A DNA stretch of 64,000 nt from Granulicella sp. L60 (GTDB lineage: Bacteria; Acidobacteriota; Terriglobia; Terriglobales; Acidobacteriaceae). The DNA lies in assembly GCF_009765825.1 (NCBI RefSeq), contig NZ_LMUR01000010.1, positions 437,288 to 501,287 on the forward strand, in the 5' to 3' direction. The position numbers and the translations under genes were made by a program. Below the pieces are notes generated by a model. The model made no database searches and had not been told where the DNA came from. It saw only the letters and a list, made by a program, of their open reading frames with translations. This document shows positions 1 to 8,031 of this stretch, in pieces (within the stretch, counting starts at the first letter, position 1; each line of letters starts with the position of its first letter).

Positions 1-573
1 CTGCCTGTGGGAAGGGGACGCCAGTTTCTCGGTCACGTAAACCGCCTCGTAGATGCAGCTATCGGTGGCTGGGAGGTGTCGACGATCGCCAGTTGGCAGA
101 CGGGCATGCCGTGGCAGCTTAACGGGAGCACAGACTTCACTGGCAATGTTCGAATCGACCGCAAGGTTACTCCCACAACGGTCGCTGGTGTGAATACTTC
201 ATGCGTGGCGCAGTGGGTGCAGCAAACAAATGGAACATACGCACTACAGTCCAAAGGAACCAGCAACAGTTGCGGAGGCGCCTACAACTTCATCGTGGCG
301 CCATCGTACGGGATTCAACCGAATGTCAACTACACGGGAATCCGCAATCCTGGCACCGAAGATGTGGATGCAAGTCTATCGAAGAACTTCGAAATCTACG
401 AACGGCTGCGCGCGCAGTTTCGGGTCGATGCATTCAATCTGCCGAATCATCCTACCTTCTCGGGGAACTATGACAATGGCCCGACAGACGGAACCTTTGG
501 CCAGATCGTAAAGTCTTCCGGGCAAAGCAATCAACCACGCAACGTGCAGCTCACCTTCAAGGTTAGTTGGTGA
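1..573 (+). CDS. TonB-dependent receptor, Oar-like, C-terminal end (partial)
   Basis: This is the last 190 codons of an outer-membrane receptor; the reading frame is open through base 1, so the gene begins before the window. It starts with an LPVGRGRQF segment, the 'LPFGRG' strand motif found about 200 residues from the C terminus of acidobacterial Oar-like receptors and also visible in the other receptors here (for example LPFGRGKLF in the one ending at 43095). The end has the family pattern DAFNLPNHPTFSG followed by a last beta-strand closing in VSW, as expected for a 22-strand barrel with an aromatic C-terminal residue. Such receptors import glycan fragments or siderophores using TonB energy. 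The alpha-galactosidase lipoprotein follows 147 bases downstream on the same strand, which suggests a shared substrate. The substrate itself cannot be read from this fragment. Confidence 0.85.
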   Translation: MPVGRGRQFLGHVNRLVDAAIGGWEVSTIASWQTGMPWQLNGSTDFTGNVRIDRKVTPTTVAGVNTSCVAQWVQQTNGTYALQSKGTSNSCGGAYNFIVAPSYGIQPNVNYTGIRNPGTEDVDASLSKNFEIYERLRAQFRVDAFNLPNHPTFSGNYDNGPTDGTFGQIVKSSGQSNQPRNVQLTFKVSW

Positions 574-601
574 GAGGCAGGTTGCGTCGGAAGCGCCGTG
601 G

Positions 602-640
602 TCTCTTGCCTTACCTGAAAGGTTGAGGTGAGGCAGGAGA
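602..640 (+). other. RNA hairpin between receptor and alpha-galactosidase genes
   Basis: A 15-bp stem (TCTCTTGCCTTACCT against AGGTGAGGCAGGAGA) closes a 9-nt loop; its only two imperfections are G-U wobbles in RNA. No T-run follows, so it is not a standard terminator. It may be an RNase-resistant or attenuating hairpin that sets unequal receptor and enzyme levels. A small ATGGAT/ATCCAT inverted repeat lies at 652-666. Confidence 0.5.
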
Positions 641-720
641 CAGCTATTTGAATGGATAGAATCCATCTCTGCCACTGTAGTTGCAACTACAGGTTCTGAT
701 CTGATTTGAAGGAGAGTGCC

Positions 721-3700
721 ATGGGTCGCATACAAGAAACAGAAATATGCACATCAGAAAATATTAGGCAACGCCGTCTGTGCGTCAGCCTCTGCTTGTT
801 CGCGCTCATGGTCGTCGCGTCTCTGACGGGTTGCAGCGGAGGATCCGCAGTGCCAGCGCCGATGACGATTACCTCCATGACACCAAATACCGTATACACA
901 ACCGGTGGTCAGGTCGTATTCGCAGGCACGAACTTCACTCCGGACATGAACGTCACGTTTGGCGGCGTCGCTGCTCAGAAGATGTATTTCCAGAGTTCGA
1001 CTCTTGTGACGGCGATCACTCCAGTTGTTACAGCGGCTGCTACCGTCGACGTAGCTGTCAGCTCCTCCAATGGCGGTGCAATCACTCTGCCGAAGGCTCT
1101 GACTTATACTGTGCCTCCACCACCTGTACAGCCCGGGCAGTGTTCGACTCTGCCTTGTACCTACCAGGCAGCAAATCCCGCTAATACTCTACTGGGTACC
1201 GCAACTCAAGCGGTATGTGCCGGGTGCACAAATGGCGAAAAGGTTGGGAGTCTTGGATTTGGCGGATGGGTCATCATTAATAACATCTATGTCCCGGCTG
1301 ACGGTAACTACACCTTAACGATTATTGGTTGTGAAGGTGCGGGTACCCAAACTTACAAAGTGCTCGTCAATGGCGGGACCGCTATCAGCGTTCCACTCTC
1401 AGGCAATAACTGGTTCGCGAATGCTGCCCCTGTTTCGATCACGGTTCCTCTTAAGGCAGGAGGGGCAAACACAATACAGCTGGGAAATGATACGGATTGG
1501 TCTCCTGATGTCGTCTCTATAACAATCGGTGGCGGTAGCTCAATCGGCCTGACCTCCCTCGCGCCGAATCAGGTTCTCCTGACAGGTGGACAAGTTGTAC
1601 TTACCGGCACAAACTTCACCTCCGACGCCGCCGTTACGTTCGGCAGTGTAGCGGCCACATCGAGCTCATTCCAGAGCTCGACACAGATAACAGCGACGAC
1701 GCCTGCGGTCAAATCAGGAGGAGCCGTCGACGTTGTAGTGAGCTCTGCTGCAGGTGGAATGGCCACCCTTTCAAAGGGATTGACGTACGTGCAGTGTCAG
1801 AGCGTACCGTGTACGTATCAGGCTGCTGATGGGGGCAATACGCTGGTAGGCAATGCAGCGGTCGGAACGTGTACCGGCTGTGCACAAGGGGTCAAGGTCG
1901 GAAGTCTTGGCAATGGAAGCGACGTCATTTTCAACAATGTATACGCTCCTTCTGCCGGGAACTACACTCTTACGATTATCGGATGTGAAGGTGCAGGAAC
2001 CCAAAACTACCAGGTTATCGTAAACGGCGGGACACCTATCACGATTCCTCTTACGGGGACGAACTGGAACGCCCCTGCAGCACCGGTATCAATTACGATT
2101 GATCTCACCGCTGGAGGCAATAATACGATTGAGCTCGGCAATGCGAGCGATTACTCTCCGGACGTTGTCTCGATTGCATTAAGCGCCGCGAATCCGGCGA
2201 CGGTTCCAACTATCGCCTCGGTTACTCCAAACCAGCTGCCAATAACCGGGGGTCAAGTCGTTATTACCGGAACTAACTTTACTCCGAGTACAACGGTTAC
2301 GTTCGGTGGCGTCGCAGCTCATCCTGTCTCATCCCAAAGCGCAACCCAGTTCACGGTCATAGCCCCTGCGAGTGCGACTCTCGGAGCCGCAGACGTTGTG
2401 GTCACCTCACCGACAGAAGGTACAGCCACCCTCTCCAAAGGGATTACTTACACTGAGCCCGTAGCGTGCACGAGTAGTACATGTGTGTATCAGGCATGGG
2501 ATCCGCAGAACAAGTTGAATGGGGGAGCTGCGGTTGCGGCATGTGTGGGTTGCCCCTCAGGGCTTAAGGTTGGGAGTATGGGCTACAACAACGGAGTGAC
2601 GTTCAACAACGTGTACGCTCCTGTTGCCGGCAACTACATCGTCACACTCGTCGGTTGCGAAGGTGGTGGTACGCAAACCTATCAGGTCTCGGCGAATGGA
2701 GGGGCGGCGAATAACGTTCCGCTCTATGGGAACAACTGGTATGTTTCCACCCCGCCTGTGTCAACCGTAGTCGCCTTGAATGCTGGAAGCGCAAATACAA
2801 TCACGGTTACAAATACTCAAACGTATTCTCCGGACATTGTCTATATCGCGGTCAATCCGGCGAACATCGGAACCTCGTCTTCGCCGCAGCCAGTAACCAT
2901 GTCCAGTGGGCAAAACCTGGTCACTTACGATCTTAGCACTGGGTTCGCCACGTTTGCGAGTGGTGGTCTCAATAAGATCACAGGATTTTATAGCGAGGCG
3001 TACGTCGGCTCCACCCTCTATCGCAGCACTTCGTCCTCATACGCCCGTACCGCTTCGAGCGGGGCGAATGGCGAAACCGATATCACTCTGACAGCGACCG
3101 ACGGCTCACCAACCATGATTCAGCGGTTCATCATGAGTGCCAATCACTTCACGGTTCAGGTGGAGATTGATGGCGCCAGTGCGGGTAGCAGCGAGATGTC
3201 GCCTTTGGTGGTCAATCAGGCAGGAGCTGTTGACGCTGGGAGCTATACTGATCCGCGGTTCCTTGTTGTTCCTTACGACAATAATGCTTACTACAACTAC
3301 AACGCCGAGACGCCGAACGGACTGTCCGATACCGGCTACGAGGTTGGAGCGTTCTATGACAACACTAGTCGTAATGGCCTGGTTGTCGGCTCGGTAACGC
3401 ACGACACCTGGAAGACCGGTATTCAGTTCACTGGCAACGCGAACAAGCTGGACTTCCTTTGGGCCTATGGCGGAGCCAACAGTACAGAAGATCAATTGCC
3501 TCAAAGTGCAGTGTCTGGTGCCAAGATACTGTCTCCTGTTGTGATGGTGGGTTACTACGACGATTGGCGTCAGGGTATGGAAGACTTTGCCAACACCAAC
3601 GCACAGTATGCCCCGATGCTCACCTGGACCGGTCCTGCCCCCATGGGCTGGAACAGCTGGGGCAAGATTCAAAATAATCTGAGCTACACGAACGCTACGG

Positions 3701-4845
3701 CTGTGGAGGATTACTTTCACACACAGTTGCCGAATTACAACAACAACGGTGTCGTCTACATCAACCTCGATAACTACTGGACCAATCTGACGGACAGTCA
3801 GCTACAGAGTTTCGTCACGCACGCACACAGTCAGGGCCAGAAGGCTGGTATCTACTGGACTCCGTTCATCATCTGGAACTGGACGGATCTGACAACTGCT
3901 GTCGATGGTGCCCCGAACTATAAGTTTGGCGACATCGTCATGAAGTATTCAAACGGAACGCCTATGGGGGCGGTCGACAGTGCCTGGGGTGCGGATCCAA
4001 CGCATCCTGGCACACAGCAGAGAATTGACTACTACATTAATAAGTTCAAGACGATAGGGTTCGACTACATCAAGCTCGACTTCTTGATTCACGGAGCCCT
4101 GGAAGGAGGCTCGAATAACGGAGTGTTCTACGACACTACGATTCACACCGGTACACAGGCATACAGCCAGGCGATGAATCGTCTTTACACAGATGTGGGC
4201 ACGTCGATGCTTATCGATGAGTCGATAGCTCCACTGTTCCCCTATCAATACGCCCACACCCGCAGGGTTGCAGGCGATACTTATGGCTCGATCGAAGACA
4301 CCAAACGCGAGATGGCTTCGGCCAGTTACGGTTGGTGGATGGCAGGCAGAATCTATAACTGGAATGATCCGGATGAGATGCTGCTTGAGGGAACGGAGAC
4401 CCCTTCAGGTGGAACGACACCGGTTCCCTTTACAGCTAACGAGAACAAGAGCCGTGTTACGTCTGGCGCGATTGCGGGCTTCATGCTGAATGGGGATGAC
4501 GTAACCGACGCTGGCGCGCCGCCGCTTGTTCAAACGTGGCTCACTAACACCAGCATCAACGGACTACCAGCTCTCGGGTTGAACTTCAGGCCTGTTGAAG
4601 GCAATACTGGGACTGCGCCCGTCAATGTGCTCGTTGCACAACAAAGCAACGTCTACTACGTCGCTGTCTTCAACTATGACATCGCCAATCCACTCAACAC
4701 AACAATCGACCTGGGTCGTGCTGGTTTGAACAGCTCGACGGCTTACTCTGTTACGGATCTGTGGACTGGCAAGACTTCCTCCGCAACCGGCAGCCTCCTA
4801 GTAAGTCTTGGTGCTGCCGAAAGTACAATCTTGAAGTTGCAGTAG
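721..4845 (+). CDS. Modular alpha-galactosidase lipoprotein (GH27/GH36-like) with three IPT + carbohydrate-binding repeats
   Basis: This is a predicted surface lipoprotein of 1374 residues that hydrolyses terminal alpha-galactosyl (possibly N-acetyl-alpha-galactosaminyl) groups. The ATG at 721 is chosen because AAGGAG lies just upstream at 709-714; an in-frame TTG at 706 would overlap that site. The N terminus has a hydrophobic stretch and a VASLTGC lipobox. Three tandem modules follow, at about residues 47-270, 277-490 and 497-712. Each has an IPT/TIG Ig-like fold (TGGQVV.TGTNF) and then a galactose-binding-like beta-sandwich with conserved CTYQA, CxGC and GCEG(A/G)GTQ motifs. The catalytic half begins near residue 724 with a beta-sandwich and holds GWNSW (about 975), the YIKLDF nucleophile Asp (D1120) and an NDPDEM segment. 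The repeated four-cysteine binding modules are unusual. Family assignment between GH27 and GH36-like is open; an alpha-galactosidase-type barrel is secure. Confidence 0.85.
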   Translation: MGRIQETEICTSENIRQRRLCVSLCLFALMVVASLTGCSGGSAVPAPMTITSMTPNTVYTTGGQVVFAGTNFTPDMNVTFGGVAAQKMYFQSSTLVTAITPVVTAAATVDVAVSSSNGGAITLPKALTYTVPPPPVQPGQCSTLPCTYQAANPANTLLGTATQAVCAGCTNGEKVGSLGFGGWVIINNIYVPADGNYTLTIIGCEGAGTQTYKVLVNGGTAISVPLSGNNWFANAAPVSITVPLKAGGANTIQLGNDTDWSPDVVSITIGGGSSIGLTSLAPNQVLLTGGQVVLTGTNFTSDAAVTFGSVAATSSSFQSSTQITATTPAVKSGGAVDVVVSSAAGGMATLSKGLTYVQCQSVPCTYQAADGGNTLVGNAAVGTCTGCAQGVKVGSLGNGSDVIFNNVYAPSAGNYTLTIIGCEGAGTQNYQVIVNGGTPITIPLTGTNWNAPAAPVSITIDLTAGGNNTIELGNASDYSPDVVSIALSAANPATVPTIASVTPNQLPITGGQVVITGTNFTPSTTVTFGGVAAHPVSSQSATQFTVIAPASATLGAADVVVTSPTEGTATLSKGITYTEPVACTSSTCVYQAWDPQNKLNGGAAVAACVGCPSGLKVGSMGYNNGVTFNNVYAPVAGNYIVTLVGCEGGGTQTYQVSANGGAANNVPLYGNNWYVSTPPVSTVVALNAGSANTITVTNTQTYSPDIVYIAVNPANIGTSSSPQPVTMSSGQNLVTYDLSTGFATFASGGLNKITGFYSEAYVGSTLYRSTSSSYARTASSGANGETDITLTATDGSPTMIQRFIMSANHFTVQVEIDGASAGSSEMSPLVVNQAGAVDAGSYTDPRFLVVPYDNNAYYNYNAETPNGLSDTGYEVGAFYDNTSRNGLVVGSVTHDTWKTGIQFTGNANKLDFLWAYGGANSTEDQLPQSAVSGAKILSPVVMVGYYDDWRQGMEDFANTNAQYAPMLTWTGPAPMGWNSWGKIQNNLSYTNATAVEDYFHTQLPNYNNNGVVYINLDNYWTNLTDSQLQSFVTHAHSQGQKAGIYWTPFIIWNWTDLTTAVDGAPNYKFGDIVMKYSNGTPMGAVDSAWGADPTHPGTQQRIDYYINKFKTIGFDYIKLDFLIHGALEGGSNNGVFYDTTIHTGTQAYSQAMNRLYTDVGTSMLIDESIAPLFPYQYAHTRRVAGDTYGSIEDTKREMASASYGWWMAGRIYNWNDPDEMLLEGTETPSGGTTPVPFTANENKSRVTSGAIAGFMLNGDDVTDAGAPPLVQTWLTNTSINGLPALGLNFRPVEGNTGTAPVNVLVAQQSNVYYVAVFNYDIANPLNTTIDLGRAGLNSSTAYSVTDLWTGKTSSATGSLLVSLGAAESTILKLQ

Positions 4846-4864
4846 AGCGATTGGCTTGAAAGCG

Positions 4865-4901
4865 GGATCAGCACGCTAACCCAGGTGCTGATCCTTTACT
4901 C
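4865..4901 (+). terminator. Intrinsic terminator after alpha-galactosidase gene
   Basis: Perfect 10-bp inverted repeat (GGATCAGCAC / GTGCTGATCC) with a 10-nt loop, followed by TTTACTC. It lies 20 bases after the stop codon. Confidence 0.7.
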
Positions 4902-5001
4902 GTATCTTGATATACAGGCGCAGCTATCTGTGGAGTTGGTTTCCGCTAAGGCTTGCTGCTACGCATCTCAGTTAGATCATTTGTAACGAAGGGAAATATT
5001 C

Positions 5002-7623
5002 ATGGGTCTCGGTCAGTTGCTTCGTTGGTTTTTCGTATGTGTCATTGCGGCTCCTCTGCCTTCTCTTGCAGCAGGCGTAAGCCATCTCGAACGGGTTCCG
5101 CTAAACGTAGGATGGACTGTGCGGCAGCTTCCAGATGACGGAATGGCTGAGAGCCAGAGCGCGACACCGCCGAGCCTCGATGGAGGATGGTTTCCTGCGA
5201 CTGTACCTGGTGATGTGCATCTGGACCTGCTCAAGAATGGCAAGATTCCTGATCCGTTCTATCGGGACAACGAAGCAAAGCTACAGTGGATCGAGAAAGC
5301 AGGATGGGAGTATCGCACGACAATCGACGCAACCAAGGCGACTCTGGCCCGCGAAAATGTGGAGCTGGTCTTTGATGGATTGGATACAGCTTGCACGGTC
5401 TTCCTCAATGGGCAGCGCATTGCTTCGCCTGACAGCATGTTTCAGCAGTGGCGATTCGACGTTAAAGCTCGGCTTCATGAGGGCGGTAACGACCTACGTA
5501 TTGTATTCCCGGCGCCGATGAAAGCTGCAGAAGCCGTCGCTGAAAAAGATCCCTGGCACTCCCGAACACACACAGATCCAAAGGGGTACATTCGGAAGGC
5601 TGTCTATGAGTTCGGTTGGGACTGGGGGCCGCGTTTTGGAACAAGCGGCGTATTTCGGCCTGCTTATTTAGACGTATGGGATAGTGCGCGCATTAAAGAC
5701 ATCTTCGTCGAACAGGAAGGTGTAACTGCCACCTCCGCACATCTCGATGTGCATACAGATTTGCTTGCTTCGAAAGAGACCAAAGCCAACGTGAGCGTAA
5801 CCTACGGACTTGGTGCGGAGCAGTTGCACATGGATCGTGTTGTCACTCTTGCTCCTGGAAGCAACCGTATTTCGTTCCCGATCGAGATTGCACATCCCCA
5901 GCTTTGGTTCCCGTCTGGCTACGGTGCTCAGCCCATCTATCATTTCCATATTTCAGTGAAAGAAGACGGTCACGAACTCGACGCGAAGGACGCGAAGACC
6001 GGACTAAGATCTGTTGTCTTAAGAAGGGAATTGGATAAGTGGGGACGATCCTTCGAGTTTGTCGTGAATGGAATTCCGGTCTTCGCCAAGGGTGCGGATG
6101 TAATCCCGTTCGACAGCTTTCCGAACCGTGTGACGAGCGAAAAATATCGGCACATTCTGCAATCGGCGAAGGATGCGAATATGAACATGGTCCGGCTGTG
6201 GGGCGGAGGCTATTACGAAACGGAGGAGTTCTACGACATATGCGATGAGCTTGGATTGATGGTCTTCCATGACCTCATGTTTGGGAACAACTGGCAGCCT
6301 GGCACCTACGACTTCAAACAAAATATCGAGCGCGAAGCAGAGTATCAGATGACACGTCTCCGCAACCATCCGAGCATCGTTCTCTGGGATGGCAACAACG
6401 AAACCGAGGATCTCAGAGACTGGAACGGCAATGGTCAGCTTCCTCCAAACGTCCACGAGCGGATTTGGGAGGACTATCTTACCGAGTTCAGCGGTATTCT
6501 TGCGCGGACCGAAGCAAGGGTCGATCCCGAGATTCCATACTGGCCAAGCACACCCAGCGCTGATTATGAAGAGCTAACCGACGCCTACCAGAGCGGCGAT
6601 AACCATGATTGGACTGTCTGGCACGGAGGAGCTGATTTTGCCGAATATGAGAAGCGTCCCTGGCGTTTCGTATCCGAGTATGGCTTCCAGTCTTTCCCTG
6701 AGATGAAGACAATCGAGTCTTTCACTTTGCCGGAAGACCGGGCAAATATCTTCACCCCGGTGATGAAAGCCCATCAGAAAAATGGAGATGGGAACAGGCT
6801 CATTCAGGAGTACATGAAACGCTACTTCGGCGAACCTAAGGACTTTGCATCCTTCCTATATGCCAGCCAGGTTCTACAGGCAGAGGGCATCAAGGTGGGT
6901 GCGGAGAGTTTCCGTCGAAAGAGACCAGAGACCATGGGGTCCCTCTTCTGGCAGCTCAACGACTGCTGGCCGGTAGCCTCATGGTCGAGCATCGACTACT
7001 ACGGACGCTGGAAGGCTTTGCAATATTACGCAAGGAGATTTTATGCTCCTGTGCTGGTTTCACCTCATGTAGAAGGGGGAACACTTGCAATCTATGTTGT
7101 GTCAGATAAGACTGCAGCAGTGGACGGTACTCTCCGTCTGCGGATCATGAACTTCTCTGGCCAGATAATTAAAGAGACAAGTCAGGCAGTCAAGATTGAC
7201 CCGCTAGCCTCGAAGGTATACCAGCAGTTACCGCTGATTGAGTTGTCGGGCGCCAACGCCGCCGATTGGTCTGGTCTTGTCGGAGTTACAGATCTGGTCG
7301 TCGATGGAGAGAAGATATCCACCAATCTGGTCTACTTTGTTCCTTCCAAACAGATCAAACTGCCGCATGCTTCGGTAACAACAAGCCTTACTAAAGTTGG
7401 AGACGGATATAACGTCACTCTTCAGGCACCAGTTCTGGCGCGTAGTGTGTATCTCTCATTCGGAGAACTGGACGCGGAGTTCTCGGACAACTATGTAGAC
7501 CTTCTTCCTGGAGAGACTAAGACGATACATGTCACCAGTAAGGCGAAGATGGAGGATCTCAAGGCCCAAATGAAGGTTACTTCACTAGCGGACGCCTTCT
7601 CGGCTAATGTCGCTGCAAACTAA
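5002..7623 (+). CDS. Beta-mannosidase, GH2 family, secreted
   Basis: This 873-residue enzyme removes non-reducing beta-linked mannose, for example from mannan oligosaccharides or the Man-beta-1,4-GlcNAc core of N-glycans. The start has GAAGGGA upstream and a cleavable signal peptide ending near LPSLAAG (about residues 1-24). The domain order is that of GH2 beta-mannosidases: a sugar-binding sandwich with VPGDVHLDLL (about 70-80) and WGPRFGTSG, an Ig-like domain, a TIM barrel, and C-terminal mannosidase Ig domains. The acid/base Glu is in WDGNNE (E467) and the nucleophile in VSEYGFQSFP (E559). MRLWGGGYYE is the barrel's conserved entry strand. Length is normal for the family. It sits between an alpha-galactosidase and an alpha-mannosidase gene, which fits stepwise stripping of a mannose-containing glycan. 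Confidence 0.92.
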   Translation: MGLGQLLRWFFVCVIAAPLPSLAAGVSHLERVPLNVGWTVRQLPDDGMAESQSATPPSLDGGWFPATVPGDVHLDLLKNGKIPDPFYRDNEAKLQWIEKAGWEYRTTIDATKATLARENVELVFDGLDTACTVFLNGQRIASPDSMFQQWRFDVKARLHEGGNDLRIVFPAPMKAAEAVAEKDPWHSRTHTDPKGYIRKAVYEFGWDWGPRFGTSGVFRPAYLDVWDSARIKDIFVEQEGVTATSAHLDVHTDLLASKETKANVSVTYGLGAEQLHMDRVVTLAPGSNRISFPIEIAHPQLWFPSGYGAQPIYHFHISVKEDGHELDAKDAKTGLRSVVLRRELDKWGRSFEFVVNGIPVFAKGADVIPFDSFPNRVTSEKYRHILQSAKDANMNMVRLWGGGYYETEEFYDICDELGLMVFHDLMFGNNWQPGTYDFKQNIEREAEYQMTRLRNHPSIVLWDGNNETEDLRDWNGNGQLPPNVHERIWEDYLTEFSGILARTEARVDPEIPYWPSTPSADYEELTDAYQSGDNHDWTVWHGGADFAEYEKRPWRFVSEYGFQSFPEMKTIESFTLPEDRANIFTPVMKAHQKNGDGNRLIQEYMKRYFGEPKDFASFLYASQVLQAEGIKVGAESFRRKRPETMGSLFWQLNDCWPVASWSSIDYYGRWKALQYYARRFYAPVLVSPHVEGGTLAIYVVSDKTAAVDGTLRLRIMNFSGQIIKETSQAVKIDPLASKVYQQLPLIELSGANAADWSGLVGVTDLVVDGEKISTNLVYFVPSKQIKLPHASVTTSLTKVGDGYNVTLQAPVLARSVYLSFGELDAEFSDNYVDLLPGETKTIHVTSKAKMEDLKAQMKVTSLADAFSANVAAN

Positions 7624-8031
7624 CACGTCGATTTGACGTTCATGAGTTGAACGAGCGTCGAGTTCTAGCGGCGGCATGCGGGAAAGACTGCATGCCGCTT
7701 TTCTGCGCCTGCTAAACATCAGCAAATGTGGCTTGAAGTACAGGGAAGCGAGCGTGACGACCCCACGGAGTGGCGGCTCAAAAGGCAGAGGACGGGTAAC
7801 TTTGTTCTGATTCTGCGCGTCAGAGGTGATTTTTCATCGCGTATCCTTTTAGAAAAATCGAAGACGGAAGTGATGTGTTTCAGCCAGATCGTTGGCTGGT
7901 AACGTTGCCATTTTTGTAAGATGGCAATTATATTGAACTCCGCGATTCAACTGCGCATCCAGCGGTCGCGAATTTGGTGGGCGTCGTGCCGTGAGCTGCT
8001 ACCAACGTCTTCAAAGAGTCGAGATTACTAA
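7624..8031. other. Intergenic region before GH38 gene with terminator and two inverted repeats
   Basis: No gene is seen. After the terminator at 7671-7704 there are two neighbouring inverted repeats, CAGCCA-6-TGGCTG (7881-7898) and TTGCCAT-9-ATGGCAA (7905-7927). They are followed by TATATT at about 7931. They look like regulatory hairpins or operator half-sites in front of the alpha-mannosidase gene. Confidence 0.4.
7671..7704 (+). terminator. Intrinsic terminator after beta-mannosidase gene
   Basis: Perfect 9-bp stem (GCGGCATGC / GCATGCCGC) with a 10-nt loop, followed directly by TTTTCT. Confidence 0.8.
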
